Shown here in pieces: positions 16,316 to 22,848 of a DNA stretch of 26,379 bases (position 1 is its first letter; each line of letters opens with the position of its first letter). Source of the DNA: Scybalenecus merdavium (lineage in GTDB: Bacteria; Bacillota; Clostridia; Oscillospirales; Acutalibacteraceae); assembly GCA_018714405.1 (NCBI GenBank), contig DVNM01000043.1, positions 1-26,379 of the forward strand. Direction: 5' to 3'. Both the position numbers and the translations under genes were made by a program. The notes under the pieces are model-generated. The model saw only the letters and a list, made by a program, of their open reading frames with translations. It did not search any database and had not been told where the DNA came from.

Positions 16316-16945
16316 TTAAAATTTAGCTCTCAGCTCGACCACCTTGCCGATCACACGGACAGGGAGCTGTTCGATTTCTTTATTCGTATAAGTAAGCACC
16401 GGGTAAGCGGAATTGGTTGGCACTAGATTTATGCCGCCGTCAAACTTCTGCACTTTTTTAATGGTGGCTTCATCACCATTTACAAGCACGATGGCAATGT
16501 CACCGCTATCCACGTCCTCTTGTTTGCGCACGATCACCACATCTCCGTCCACGATTCGAGGTTCCATAGAATCGCCTTTGACCTGCAAAGCAAAGAAATC
16601 GCCTTGTCGTGCCATGTCCTCGCTGATTTCTTCATAATCTATGATTTCTTCGACGGCATCTATAGGGATGCCTGCAACCACACGGCCGAGAACTGGGATT
16701 TTTACTCCTTTGCTTTTTTTAGACGAATTTTGAGCCTCTTTATCATCTTCCCAGCCCATTAAGTATGCTGGCGTTGTGTGTAACGCTTTTGCCAATAACA
16801 ATACTTTGTCACGGCGCATATTTGAGATTTCACCGGATTCCCAGCGTTGTACAGTTGCTTTGCTTACGCCGACTATTTTTCCAACTTCTTCTAAAGTCAA
16901 ACCGAGTGCAATACGCCTACTTTTGACTAAGTCTTTAAATTCCAA
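16316..16945 (-). CDS. LexA/CI-type prophage repressor (HTH + S24 peptidase)
   Basis: The master lysogeny switch. I place the start at TTG 16945 because AGGAGG lies seven bases before it; the longer ATG frame at 16996 has no ribosome site and runs through the promoter. Residues 5-62 are an XRE helix-turn-helix (LTLEEVGKIVGVSKATVQRWE). Residues about 85-205 are the S24 self-cleaving domain, with a cleavage site Ala91-Gly92 in VVAGIP, Ser126 in GDSMEP and Lys163 in EATIKK. Such repressors cut themselves when RecA is activated, so DNA damage should induce the phage. It faces the Cro-like gene across the operator region and heads the leftward operon with the membrane exonuclease and Cys-rich gene. 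Confidence 0.95.
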   Translation of the reverse strand: MEFKDLVKSRRIALGLTLEEVGKIVGVSKATVQRWESGEISNMRRDKVLLLAKALHTTPAYLMGWEDDKEAQNSSKKSKGVKIPVLGRVVAGIPIDAVEEIIDYEEISEDMARQGDFFALQVKGDSMEPRIVDGDVVIVRKQEDVDSGDIAIVLVNGDEATIKKVQKFDGGINLVPTNSAYPVLTYTNKEIEQLPVRVIGKVVELRAKF

Positions 16946-16964
16946 AATTACACCTCCTGACTGT

Positions 16965-16993
16965 ATAATATCACGGCAGTACCGAAAATGCAA
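16965..16993 (-). promoter_or_regulatory. Repressor promoter (PRM-like)
   Basis: On the minus strand TTGCAT (16993-16988), a 17-base spacer and TATTAT (16970-16965), ahead of the repressor ribosome site. Confidence 0.6.
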
Positions 16994-17032
16994 CAAATAT
17001 TTTCAAAAACGGGAAAAAGTTGCGTTTTTGTG

Positions 17033-17061
17033 TTGACAATGAAGTGGTCATGTGTTATAGT
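17033..17061 (+). promoter_or_regulatory. Early rightward promoter (PR-like)
   Basis: TTGACA at 17033-17038, a 17-base spacer and TATAGT at 17056-17061. The operator at 17063-17078 covers the expected start site, so a bound repressor would block it. Confidence 0.8.
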
Positions 17062-17062
17062 T

Positions 17063-17078
17063 GTTTCGTAAACGGAAC
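17063..17078. promoter_or_regulatory. Operator 1 (repressor/Cro site)
   Basis: GTTTCGTAAACGGAAC, an imperfect palindrome of the form GTTnCGTnnACGnAAC. It lies directly after the PR -10 element. A half-site GTTGCGTTT is also present at 17019-17027, upstream of the -35. Confidence 0.7.
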
Positions 17079-17092
17079 TTGGAGGTGAGGTT

Positions 17093-17302
17093 ATGTCGGA
17101 AAAAGATGAGATGTTGCTTTTGATGAAAAAGCACGGGATTTCAAGTGAAAAAATGGCTGAAATCATTGGAACATCAAAATCAACATTTTATCGAAAACTG
17201 AATGGCGAAAGTGATTTCTACCGGAATGAAATCATTGCAATGGGCAGAGTGCTGCCAGTAAAAGAGGTGAATCGTATTTTTTTTAATGAAAAAGTTTCGT
17301 AA
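17093..17302 (+). CDS. Cro-like HTH regulator
   Basis: A 69-residue DNA-binding protein, first gene of the rightward early operon. GGAGGTGAGG precedes the ATG. A helix-turn-helix is clear in ISSEKMAEIIGTSKSTFYRKLNG (about 15-37), a layout common in small Cro/C1-type proteins of Firmicutes phages. It lies opposite the S24 repressor, and both presumably read the GTTnCGT...ACGnAAC operators. Its last codons (GTT TCG TAA) form the left half of operator 2, so a coding constraint and a binding site coincide. Confidence 0.85.
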   Translation: MSEKDEMLLLMKKHGISSEKMAEIIGTSKSTFYRKLNGESDFYRNEIIAMGRVLPVKEVNRIFFNEKVS

Positions 17303-17309
17303 ACGCAAC
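17294..17309. promoter_or_regulatory. Operator 2, overlapping the cro-like stop codon
   Basis: GTTTCGTAAACGCAAC matches operator 1 at 15 of 16 positions and is closer to a perfect palindrome. The TAA stop of the Cro-like gene is inside it. Confidence 0.65.
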
Positions 17310-17332
17310 TAGCATACAGAAAGGAGATCAAG

Positions 17333-17536
17333 ATGCAGTTCGAAGCAAACGTAATGTTCAACGGTGCGCGGTTCGACTTCCGTCTGGAAGACGGCACGCT
17401 GCTCCACAAGAGCGAATGGAACGGCGAGTGCTACCACTTTAAGCTGCCGGATGGTCGCGAACGCGTGTGCAAGCCGGTTTATGCCGAGGTCGGCGACGAC
17501 ATCGAAATCGTGGACTTTGATGTTCGAGATTGGTAA
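17333..17536 (+). CDS. Small acidic early phage protein
   Basis: A 67-residue protein without a recognised domain. AAAGGAGAT precedes the ATG. It is rich in aromatic and acidic residues (FDFRLEDGT, GDDIEIVDFDVRDW) and looks like a compact beta protein. It follows operator 2 by 23 bases, so it may be regulated separately from the Cro-like gene. Confidence 0.7.
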   Translation: MQFEANVMFNGARFDFRLEDGTLLHKSEWNGECYHFKLPDGRERVCKPVYAEVGDDIEIVDFDVRDW

Positions 17537-17578
17537 TTCGACAAACATGCAACAAATCTTCACGGGAGGTGAAAACAA

Positions 17579-17860
17579 ATGTATCTGGAAGTACATGACC
17601 CGGAAAACCCCGAAGACATTCGCAAGTCGGTTCAAATCATTCTGGACGCAGTGAAAACGCTGCCAAAAAAACACCAGTGCAAAAACACACTGATGTCAAT
17701 ATGGGATATTCTGATGTATGAGCTGGACAAGACGCCTTATGACTTGCAAACGCCTGGAACAGGGATGGTTGTACTCGACGGTAAGAAAATTTCTGAAAAC
17801 ATGGCGCTGTTCATTGAAAACGAGAAAAGCCGCCCGCTGGATTCGGGCGACTTAAAATGA
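17579..17860 (+). CDS. Small early phage protein, unknown
   Basis: A 93-residue, mostly helical protein. GGGAGGTG sits upstream of the ATG. No family is recognised. Its last 41 codons are overlapped on the other strand by the gene at 17737-18048, which ends inside it, so expression of the two may interfere. Confidence 0.65.
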   Translation: MYLEVHDPENPEDIRKSVQIILDAVKTLPKKHQCKNTLMSIWDILMYELDKTPYDLQTPGTGMVVLDGKKISENMALFIENEKSRPLDSGDLK

Positions 17861-18048
17861 ACATATTGCAGCTGGTCTGCAAGCCATTCATGATATTTGC
17901 GCAAAAAATACAATGAATAGGATATGCCTGCGCTTACAATTTGTTCTTCTGCTGTGCTGTTTGAAGTTTTAGCCAGCGCATTGATTTTTTTGGTCTCTTG
18001 TTCCATATCAGACAAATCAACAGAACTTAAAAAATCTTCGAACGATTT
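17737..18048 (-). CDS. Minus-strand small phage protein overlapping its neighbour
   Basis: A 103-residue product read against the early operon. The start is a GTG at 18048 with AGGGGGTG upstream, and a promoter with an extended -10 lies at 18073-18101. The first 60 residues (KSFEDFLSSVDLSDMEQETK ... SLYFLRKYHEWL) resemble small Firmicutes phage proteins ending in YHEWL. The remaining 40 residues are antisense to the end of the 17579-17860 gene and may be an extension after loss of an original stop. Function unknown. The promoter and ribosome site support it as a real gene. Confidence 0.6.
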   Translation of the reverse strand, partial: KSFEDFLSSVDLSDMEQETKKINALAKTSNSTAEEQIVSAGISYSLYFLRKYHEWLADQLQYVHFKSPESSGRLFSFSMNSAMFSEIFLPSSTTIPVPGVCKS

Positions 18049-18072
18049 CACGTTTTCACCCCCTTTTAAAGT

Positions 18073-18101
18073 AATATAGCAGGGTTCGGCGAAAAAGTAA
18101 A
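18073..18101 (-). promoter_or_regulatory. Promoter of the minus-strand small gene
   Basis: On the minus strand TTTACT (18101-18096), a 17-base spacer and TATATT (18078-18073), with TGC just before the -10 (extended -10). Confidence 0.55.
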
Positions 18102-18130
18102 TACACGAGAATTTGAGTTTTTGTGTGCTT

Positions 18131-18166
18131 AAAAAAATAAAAAAACGCCCTGCGGTAACGGGACGG
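18131..18166 (-). terminator. Minus-strand hairpin terminator, copy 1
   Basis: An imperfect stem (CGCCCTG at 18146-18152 with CGGGACG at 18159-18165) flanked by A runs on the plus strand. Read on the minus strand it has a long T tail. It lies just ahead of the ribosome site of the next plus-strand gene. Confidence 0.5.
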
Positions 18167-18188
18167 AAAAAGTGAAAGGAGCAAAACA

Positions 18189-18374
18189 ATGGATTATATA
18201 AAAATCAAAAACGCACTAAATTTAATCAAGTCGGTTTGCGCAGAACATAAAAATTGCAACAACTGCCCACTGCGCAATCCAAATCATTTTGCCAGCTGCT
18301 ATGTTTTCCATAGAGTTCCGCAAGAATGGGAATTTGCTGAATTTGAAAGAAACCCTTGTGTCTTCAAAAAATAA
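18189..18374 (+). CDS. Small Cys-containing phage protein
   Basis: A 61-residue protein with five cysteines, four of them in CAEHKNCNNCPLRNPNHFASC (17-37). This C-x5-C-x2-C-x9-C pattern suggests a zinc or Fe-S site. AAAGGAG precedes the ATG. Similar HxNCxxCPL proteins are frequent in early regions of Firmicutes phages (from memory). The function is unknown. It is flanked on both sides by near-identical hairpin-plus-ribosome-site leaders. Confidence 0.7.
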   Translation: MDYIKIKNALNLIKSVCAEHKNCNNCPLRNPNHFASCYVFHRVPQEWEFAEFERNPCVFKK

Positions 18375-18401
18375 AAAAACCGCCCTGCGGGAACAGGGCG
18401 G
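18372..18401 (-). terminator. Minus-strand hairpin terminator, copy 2
   Basis: CCGCCCTG (18380-18387) pairs perfectly with CAGGGCGG (18394-18401). On the minus strand seven Ts follow the stem, so it should stop antisense transcripts. Confidence 0.65.
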
Positions 18402-18426
18402 CAAAAACTGAAAGGAGTTTTTACTT

Positions 18427-18690
18427 ATGACACATAAATTATATAACCAAAACGGCCAAAAGTCAAGTGTGTGCATTAACTTGTCGCTGACGATTGACGA
18501 CTTGAAAAACGACAAGCTGGTCGATGTAGACGGCATTCAGCGGATGTTTGGCGTCGGCCGTGCAAAAGCGTATGCAATCATGCAGCAGGCCGGATATGTA
18601 AATCAGGGTAACCGTAAGTGTTCAAGCGAGATCGCGCTGCATATCGAGCGCCTGCGCGAGCAAATCGAAAGGAGCGAGTTCCATGACTGA
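18427..18690 (+). CDS. HTH protein, possible excisionase or regulator
   Basis: An 87-residue protein. AAAGGAG lies upstream of the ATG. Residues about 33-75 form a winged-helix or MerR/Xis-like unit (VDGIQRMFGVGRAKAYAIM followed by GNRKCSSEIALHIERL). Small HTH proteins of this kind in early phage operons act as excisionases or transcription regulators. It overlaps the next gene by eight bases, implying coupled translation. Confidence 0.65.
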   Translation: MTHKLYNQNGQKSSVCINLSLTIDDLKNDKLVDVDGIQRMFGVGRAKAYAIMQQAGYVNQGNRKCSSEIALHIERLREQIERSEFHD

Positions 18691-19087
18691 AACCGAATAC
18701 GAAACCAAGCGCCAATTTGTAGAAGAGCAGCTTGCCGTACTGGTAAACAGCATAGACCCGAGGATCCTTGCACTGAAATACAAAAAGACAGATGCATTTG
18801 AGTGGGTGATCGCACATTACCCAAGCGACGCAGTGCAAATCAATGTCACCGGCGACAGCACGCTGTACATAGCGATCGATGTCATGACTGCGCTTTTCGG
18901 GCACGATTCGGACGAAGCGAAGCAGCAGGAACTACGGCAGCGGGTGAACCATATCGAAAGCGCATGTGCGCAGCTCACTGAAAGTGCCGTAAAGCTGATT
19001 GGCGAGATTGCCGACACAACAACAGCCATTTTGCAGTCAACTGCACAAAATGACGGAAGCGAGGAGGACAAGCCCGATGAAGCGTGA
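18683..19087 (+). CDS. Early phage protein, unknown
   Basis: A 134-residue acidic protein. AAGGAGCG precedes the ATG. The second half (about 75-120) is strongly helical, probably a coiled coil (DSDEAKQQELRQRVNHIESA), ending in an acidic tail. No domain is recognised. It overlaps the next gene by 11 bases. Confidence 0.7.
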   Translation: MTETEYETKRQFVEEQLAVLVNSIDPRILALKYKKTDAFEWVIAHYPSDAVQINVTGDSTLYIAIDVMTALFGHDSDEAKQQELRQRVNHIESACAQLTESAVKLIGEIADTTTAILQSTAQNDGSEEDKPDEA

Positions 19088-19292
19088 AGTTTTGCGCGCC
19101 GTGTGCCTCGGCGCAGCGTACCTGCTGACCTCCGGCGTGCTGTTTGCCGTGTTTCGCAGCCTGGCCGCCGCCGAGCGCGGCGGTCCGGGCGTTGGCGGCG
19201 AGATCATGGCGTTCGTGATCCCGGCCGTTCTATACATTATATATACAAATGCAAAAGATACTCTGGCACTGTTCCGGGCAGGGCGGAAATAA
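19077..19292 (+). CDS. Small two-helix membrane protein
   Basis: A 71-residue protein with hydrophobic segments at about 8-30 and 42-58, separated by a Gly-rich loop (AAAERGGPGVGGE). It ends with Arg and Lys. GAGGAGG precedes the ATG at 19077. The function is unknown; its size and place in the early operon argue against a holin, which normally lies with the lysin. Confidence 0.7.
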   Translation: MKREVLRAVCLGAAYLLTSGVLFAVFRSLAAAERGGPGVGGEIMAFVIPAVLYIIYTNAKDTLALFRAGRK

Positions 19293-19311
19293 GGAGAAGA
19301 AACCCCGAGAA

Positions 19312-19335
19312 AAAACGGCGTTGTGGCGCCGTTTT
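19312..19335 (+). terminator. Weak hairpin terminator
   Basis: AAAACGGCG pairs perfectly with CGCCGTTTT. The Ts are part of the stem and no longer tail follows, so it may be an attenuator in the 254-base gap 19293-19546. Confidence 0.45.
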
Positions 19336-19478
19336 CACCCTTGATAAAAGTATTAAGTCTGTGACGAAAATGCTAAGGAAAAATGGTGAAAGCAGCCGGC
19401 TGTTTTTTTGGGGGGATGGCTTAGGCGAAGCGGGCGCAGCCGGAAGAAGCGGCGCACCCCTCGCCGGCCGAAACAGGT

Positions 19479-19523
19479 ATTTTTCCACGGTTGGAAATTT
19501 CATATTTTCAACGGTGGGAAAAT
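19479..19523 (+). repeat. Paired dyad repeats upstream of rep, candidate origin
   Basis: Two imperfect direct repeats lie side by side, ATTTTTCCACGGTTGGAAAT and ATTTTCAACGGTGGGAAAAT. The first contains a dyad TTTCCA-CGGT-TGGAAA; the second TTTTC...GAAAA. They end about 25 bases before the start of the HUH-type Rep gene. Iterons and nick-site hairpins are commonly found in this position. Confidence 0.5.
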
Positions 19524-19546
19524 CCGTCCAAAGAAAGGGTGAGAAT

Positions 19547-20278
19547 TTGCCCTGGATCAAAAAAGAGTATCGGATCAATGATTTCATCTATGTGGAGCGC
19601 ACGTTTTCCACACGCTACGGTAAGGGCTGGGTATGCCGCAGCCCGAATGAAAAGGAGACGTCTGAAAAAGCCGCCCGCGTGAATGACCGCCGCAAAATCA
19701 AGTATATGGGTCTTTTGGCCAATGCCAACTTTAACGAGGGCGACTACTTCATTACATACACATTCAAGCGTGAGCTGCGCCCGGCATGTCTGGATGACTG
19801 CCGCGAGATCTGGCGCAAATATCTGCGCAAGCTGCGCGACGCATACAAAAAGGCCGGACAGCCGTTCAAATACATGTGGTGCATTGAAAGCGAGAACTGC
19901 GCCATGCACATCCATATGCTTATGAACAGCGACGTGCCCCTGCGTGACCTGCCGCCGTGGTCGTACGGCAACCCGAAAATCGAACTGCTGGACGATAGAA
20001 AGTGGCACTCGGTCGGCGAATACATCAGCAAGGAGAATCACCGCAAAAAACGAGACGGCGAACAGGCGCACACCAAAAAGACGATGGGCACCAGCCGCAA
20101 CCTGATCCGGCCGCAGCCGAAAATCACGGTGCTGGTGTCGGGCCGCTGGCCGGAAAAGCCCAGAGCCCCGAAAGGTTACTATCTGGACGAAAGTTCGCTT
20201 GAAAACGTGATCTATGAGAACAAATTTAACGGCGTAATGTTCCCGTGCCAGACATGCCGGTTTATCAAAAAGGAGTGA
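19547..20278 (+). CDS. HUH-type rolling-circle replication initiator
   Basis: A 243-residue protein that probably nicks one strand to start phage replication. I place the start at TTG 19547, preceded by AAAGGGTGAG; the reading frame stays open to 19103, but that part overlaps the membrane protein gene. The HUH motif is His121-Ile-His123 in AMHIHMLMN, preceded by the family strand FKYMWCIE. Motif 1 is YFITYTF (67-73). Tyr159 with Lys162 in VGEYISKENHRKK fits the single-tyrosine catalytic motif. The C-terminus ends in a CQTC pair. Many temperate Firmicutes phages use a VirE/primase module here; this one has a Rep in its place, next to the VRR-NUC gene. Assignment is from motifs; no close relative was compared. 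Confidence 0.75.
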   Translation: MPWIKKEYRINDFIYVERTFSTRYGKGWVCRSPNEKETSEKAARVNDRRKIKYMGLLANANFNEGDYFITYTFKRELRPACLDDCREIWRKYLRKLRDAYKKAGQPFKYMWCIESENCAMHIHMLMNSDVPLRDLPPWSYGNPKIELLDDRKWHSVGEYISKENHRKKRDGEQAHTKKTMGTSRNLIRPQPKITVLVSGRWPEKPRAPKGYYLDESSLENVIYENKFNGVMFPCQTCRFIKKE

Positions 20279-20282
20279 GAAT

Positions 20283-20765
20283 TTGACGGATATTACAAAA
20301 GTGCACCGCTATGACCTGCCGGATGCGCTTTGTGCCGAGATGCAGACGGCTCTGCGCCCGGTGCTGCAAAACGGTAGGTTCGAGACTTTTATGCACAGCG
20401 AAGAGTACACAGCCCGCCCGTTTGAAGAGCAGGCACTCCTGATCGCCTTTTACTACCTGGGACTGCTCGAAAAAAGAGGCAGCCTGCCGGGCCGCGTGGC
20501 ACAGGAGACGCGCATGGGGCTGGCCCGCAGTGTGGCGCGTTATGCCGGCGACATGCGTTACCAGCGTGAAATGAACAAGCGCCAGATCGCGCTGGCACTG
20601 CCAACAGACGCTATGCGCGTTCAGCTGCATAAAGAACTGAATGCCGGCAGCCCGCAGGCGCTGACGACTGCCCTGCAGCTGCTGGATATTTACAGCGGCG
20701 ATGTGTTCAGCCGGTGTCAGAAAGGAGGACAGGATGCAAGCAAAGGATCTGAAAGCATCCAGTGA
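20283..20765 (+). CDS. Early phage protein, unknown
   Basis: A 160-residue, mostly helical protein starting at TTG 20283 with AAGGAGTGAG upstream, the same GTGAGAATTTG start context as the Rep gene. No domain is recognised. It is rich in Ala, Leu, Arg and Gln. It lies four bases after the Rep gene and overlaps the nuclease gene by 32 bases, so a replication role is likely from context only. Confidence 0.7.
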   Translation: MTDITKVHRYDLPDALCAEMQTALRPVLQNGRFETFMHSEEYTARPFEEQALLIAFYYLGLLEKRGSLPGRVAQETRMGLARSVARYAGDMRYQREMNKRQIALALPTDAMRVQLHKELNAGSPQALTTALQLLDIYSGDVFSRCQKGGQDASKGSESIQ

Positions 20766-21120
20766 ACAGAACGAGCAGGAAACGCTCTTTGAGTGGATCC
20801 GCTGGATGGCGCCGCACGAACCGGCGCTGGCCGTTGCCATACATATCCCAAACGAGGGCAAACGCTCGCGCGCAGCCGGCGCAGCTTTAAAACGTGCCGG
20901 CCTGCAGCATGGCGCGCCGGATGTATTCATCCCGTGCCCGGCCGGACCGTACCACGGCCTGTTTATCGAGATGAAATACGGCAAAAACAAACCCACGCGC
21001 GACCAGATGCGCTTTTTAGACACTGCGGCAACGCTCGGTTACAAAACGGCCGTCTGCTACTCGGCCGACCGCGCCATCCGCGTGATCACGGAATATTTGA
21101 GTTTAAGAAAGGAGGCCTAA
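20734..21120 (+). CDS. VRR-NUC domain nuclease
   Basis: A 128-residue PD-(D/E)XK nuclease of the VRR-NUC group, thought to act on branched DNA. The ATG at 20734 has AAAGGAGG upstream. Motifs visible are PNEGKRS (about 40), GAPDVFIP (Asp near 63) and GLFIEMKYGKNKPTRDQ, which holds the Glu-x-Lys pair (about 76-78). The length fits stand-alone phage VRR-NUC proteins. It overlaps the preceding gene and belongs to the replication module with Rep. Confidence 0.9.
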   Translation: MQAKDLKASSEQNEQETLFEWIRWMAPHEPALAVAIHIPNEGKRSRAAGAALKRAGLQHGAPDVFIPCPAGPYHGLFIEMKYGKNKPTRDQMRFLDTAATLGYKTAVCYSADRAIRVITEYLSLRKEA

Positions 21121-21135
21121 AAACAGTTCTTTAAA

Positions 21136-21155
21136 TTGCACAATCCATCGTGCAA
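21136..21155. promoter_or_regulatory. Dyad upstream of the cargo gene
   Basis: TTGCAC-8-GTGCAA is a perfect 6-base inverted repeat, with a TATTGT sequence at 21157-21162. It may be an operator or part of a private promoter for the following gene; the spacing is not ideal for sigma-A. Confidence 0.35.
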
Positions 21156-21209
21156 ATATTGTACATTTGTCAAGCAACTGAAAAATCAAAGTATTGGGAG
21201 GATTTCTTT

Positions 21210-22670
21210 ATGACGAACACAACACAAAATTATGATTACGCAAAGTCAATGACCTTAGACTTTTCTCGCGTACAAAGAATGCTGTATCTGTCGGGGAACA
21301 ATTATTATTTTACGTATTCCGACAGAGCATATTATTCATGGGCACAAGGGTGCACACGTTATACGATAGACGGTATAGAATATTATGCAATTTTGTTTAT
21401 GCCGCGAGACAGCTATCATATCAATAACAATATGTGTGCTCTGCGCATTTATCGTGCAGGCCAATGGGCTCCGGTTCGGGAAACAGTGCTGGATGCTGGA
21501 CATGGGCAGGCAATCGCTTATAATCCGGATGATGGTTATTTGTACATATCTGTTTATCTGCGTAAAAATAGTGAGGGAAAACAGTACTCCAGTAATGAAA
21601 TTATGCGAATAAAAGAAGATGATTTGTCTGCAGACTCTGTGTCTGTTAAGTCTTTTGCACATTCTTTGTATGGACTAAAGTATATGGAGTCCGAAAGCAA
21701 GCTGTATGGAACAGATGGTAATGTTATCGTCACGATAGACTGGGAGAATCAAACAGACAGCGTGTATCTTACAGTACCAGAGGAATTTGCATTAGACAGT
21801 TATAGACCGCATGGTAACGCGTGGTCAATGAACAGTCAGTACTATGTGATTGGTACATGGATTCCAAATCAGATGATCGTTATATCCAGAGATACCAATA
21901 AAATCGTATGGAAATACAATATACCCGAGGTGTTGGATAGATGCAACATGATCGGTGAGATGGAAAGCATGTATCTGGATGAAGACGCAAATCTATGGAT
22001 GTGGACGGCTGCTGCTTTGCAAAGTCCGTCATATTCGCAAACAGACATCACACAGGTGTTTAAAACGAATTTAAAAACAAACCAGTATTATCAGACTTTC
22101 CCCAATGAAGCTTTTCGAAATGTGCCGGTTCAGCTGTATTGTAAATTAGACACGAATGATCCGAACCCGAACGGAACAAAGGAACATCCGTTTAATCATG
22201 TACAGGAGGCAGTTAATTATTTGAATTATTCTCCGTACGGATTTGGATGGATATATATGGCAGCGAATGATTATCAAATTATTACGTTGGAATGGGCCGG
22301 CAAAACAGCGGTGATTTCTGGATGTGATGAAAATTTCAATCAGTTGCAGGGGCAAACGTATCGCCAATGCGGTGGTTTGATTTGCCGCGGTGGTAACGTA
22401 AATGTGCAGAATTTGGATTTTAATCCGTACTGTGAAGATTTAGATCAAGGTTGTGTCGAAGTGACTTACGGTGCAAATGCCGGCATTTTCAATTGTGAGT
22501 TTTCGCCGGAAAATGGCTACAATGCCGCTGGAGGTCTGTATGTACGTGTAGGCAATGCATATTTAAGCACAGTGGACGATAGCACTGAATGGCAAAAGAA
22601 GCACCCAGGTAAAAGCTTTATAAAGCTGGGGAATGGAGGTTTTTGCACATTTAAAAAATGGTACTTGTAA
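21210..22670 (+). CDS. AT-rich beta-propeller/beta-helix cargo protein
   Basis: A 486-residue protein of unknown function. GGGAGGA precedes the ATG at 21210; an earlier in-frame ATG at 21150 lacks one. There is no signal peptide or membrane helix. Residues about 20-310 are repeating beta strands with motifs such as GHGQAIAYNPDDGYLYISVY and EDANLWMWTAA, suggesting a beta-propeller, distantly reminiscent of helveticin-like proteins. Residues about 320-480 look like a right-handed beta-helix (THPFNHVQEAVNYL-type entry, then CGGLICRGGNVNVQNLDF and NAGIFNCEF). Such folds occur in phage receptor-binding proteins and secreted toxins. The DNA is clearly more AT-rich than its neighbours. It sits between a 5' dyad and a 3' hairpin in the replication region, the layout of an inserted moron. 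Confidence 0.6.
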   Translation: MTNTTQNYDYAKSMTLDFSRVQRMLYLSGNNYYFTYSDRAYYSWAQGCTRYTIDGIEYYAILFMPRDSYHINNNMCALRIYRAGQWAPVRETVLDAGHGQAIAYNPDDGYLYISVYLRKNSEGKQYSSNEIMRIKEDDLSADSVSVKSFAHSLYGLKYMESESKLYGTDGNVIVTIDWENQTDSVYLTVPEEFALDSYRPHGNAWSMNSQYYVIGTWIPNQMIVISRDTNKIVWKYNIPEVLDRCNMIGEMESMYLDEDANLWMWTAAALQSPSYSQTDITQVFKTNLKTNQYYQTFPNEAFRNVPVQLYCKLDTNDPNPNGTKEHPFNHVQEAVNYLNYSPYGFGWIYMAANDYQIITLEWAGKTAVISGCDENFNQLQGQTYRQCGGLICRGGNVNVQNLDFNPYCEDLDQGCVEVTYGANAGIFNCEFSPENGYNAAGGLYVRVGNAYLSTVDDSTEWQKKHPGKSFIKLGNGGFCTFKKWYL

Positions 22671-22766
22671 AATGTGACATTGGGTTATATGAAAAGTAAC
22701 CGTAAAATGCTCAATATTCAATAAAATGATGGCTATATAATTTCACAGAGATTAAGAGCCGGAAAC

Positions 22767-22809
22767 ACGGACATGTCGGCTGAAATACTGCGGCATGTCC
22801 GTTGTTTTG
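22767..22809 (+). terminator. Terminator-like hairpin after the cargo gene
   Basis: ACGGACATG (22767-22775) pairs with CATGTCCGT (22794-22802), followed by TGTTTTG. The right arm abuts the duplication scar beginning at 22798. Confidence 0.5.
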
Positions 22810-22848
22810 AATGGTGCAGCTTATTGTCGGAAATGGAGGCAGGAAATG
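22798..22848 (+). repeat. Scar of a collapsed tandem duplication
   Basis: The 18 bases at 22798-22815 are identical to 23125-23142 inside the following gene. The 15 bases at 22812-22826 are identical to 23360-23374 near its end. The two pieces overlap by TGGT, present at both ends of the missing 217-base part. Similarity continues through GAAATGGAGG to the start codon, matching the junction of this gene with its downstream neighbour. Confidence 0.8.

Noticed and set aside
16946..16996. N-terminal extension of the repressor from ATG 16996
   Set aside because: It includes the promoter -10 and the ribosome site; the HTH domain begins right after the TTG at 16945.
18189..19292. Small early genes considered as a toxin-antitoxin system
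   Set aside because: No toxin fold or antitoxin partner is recognisable; their place and signals fit ordinary early phage genes.
19103..19546. Upstream extension of the Rep reading frame
   Set aside because: It overlaps the small membrane protein gene, crosses a hairpin and the dyad repeats, and has no start signal; the TTG at 19547 has a good ribosome site.
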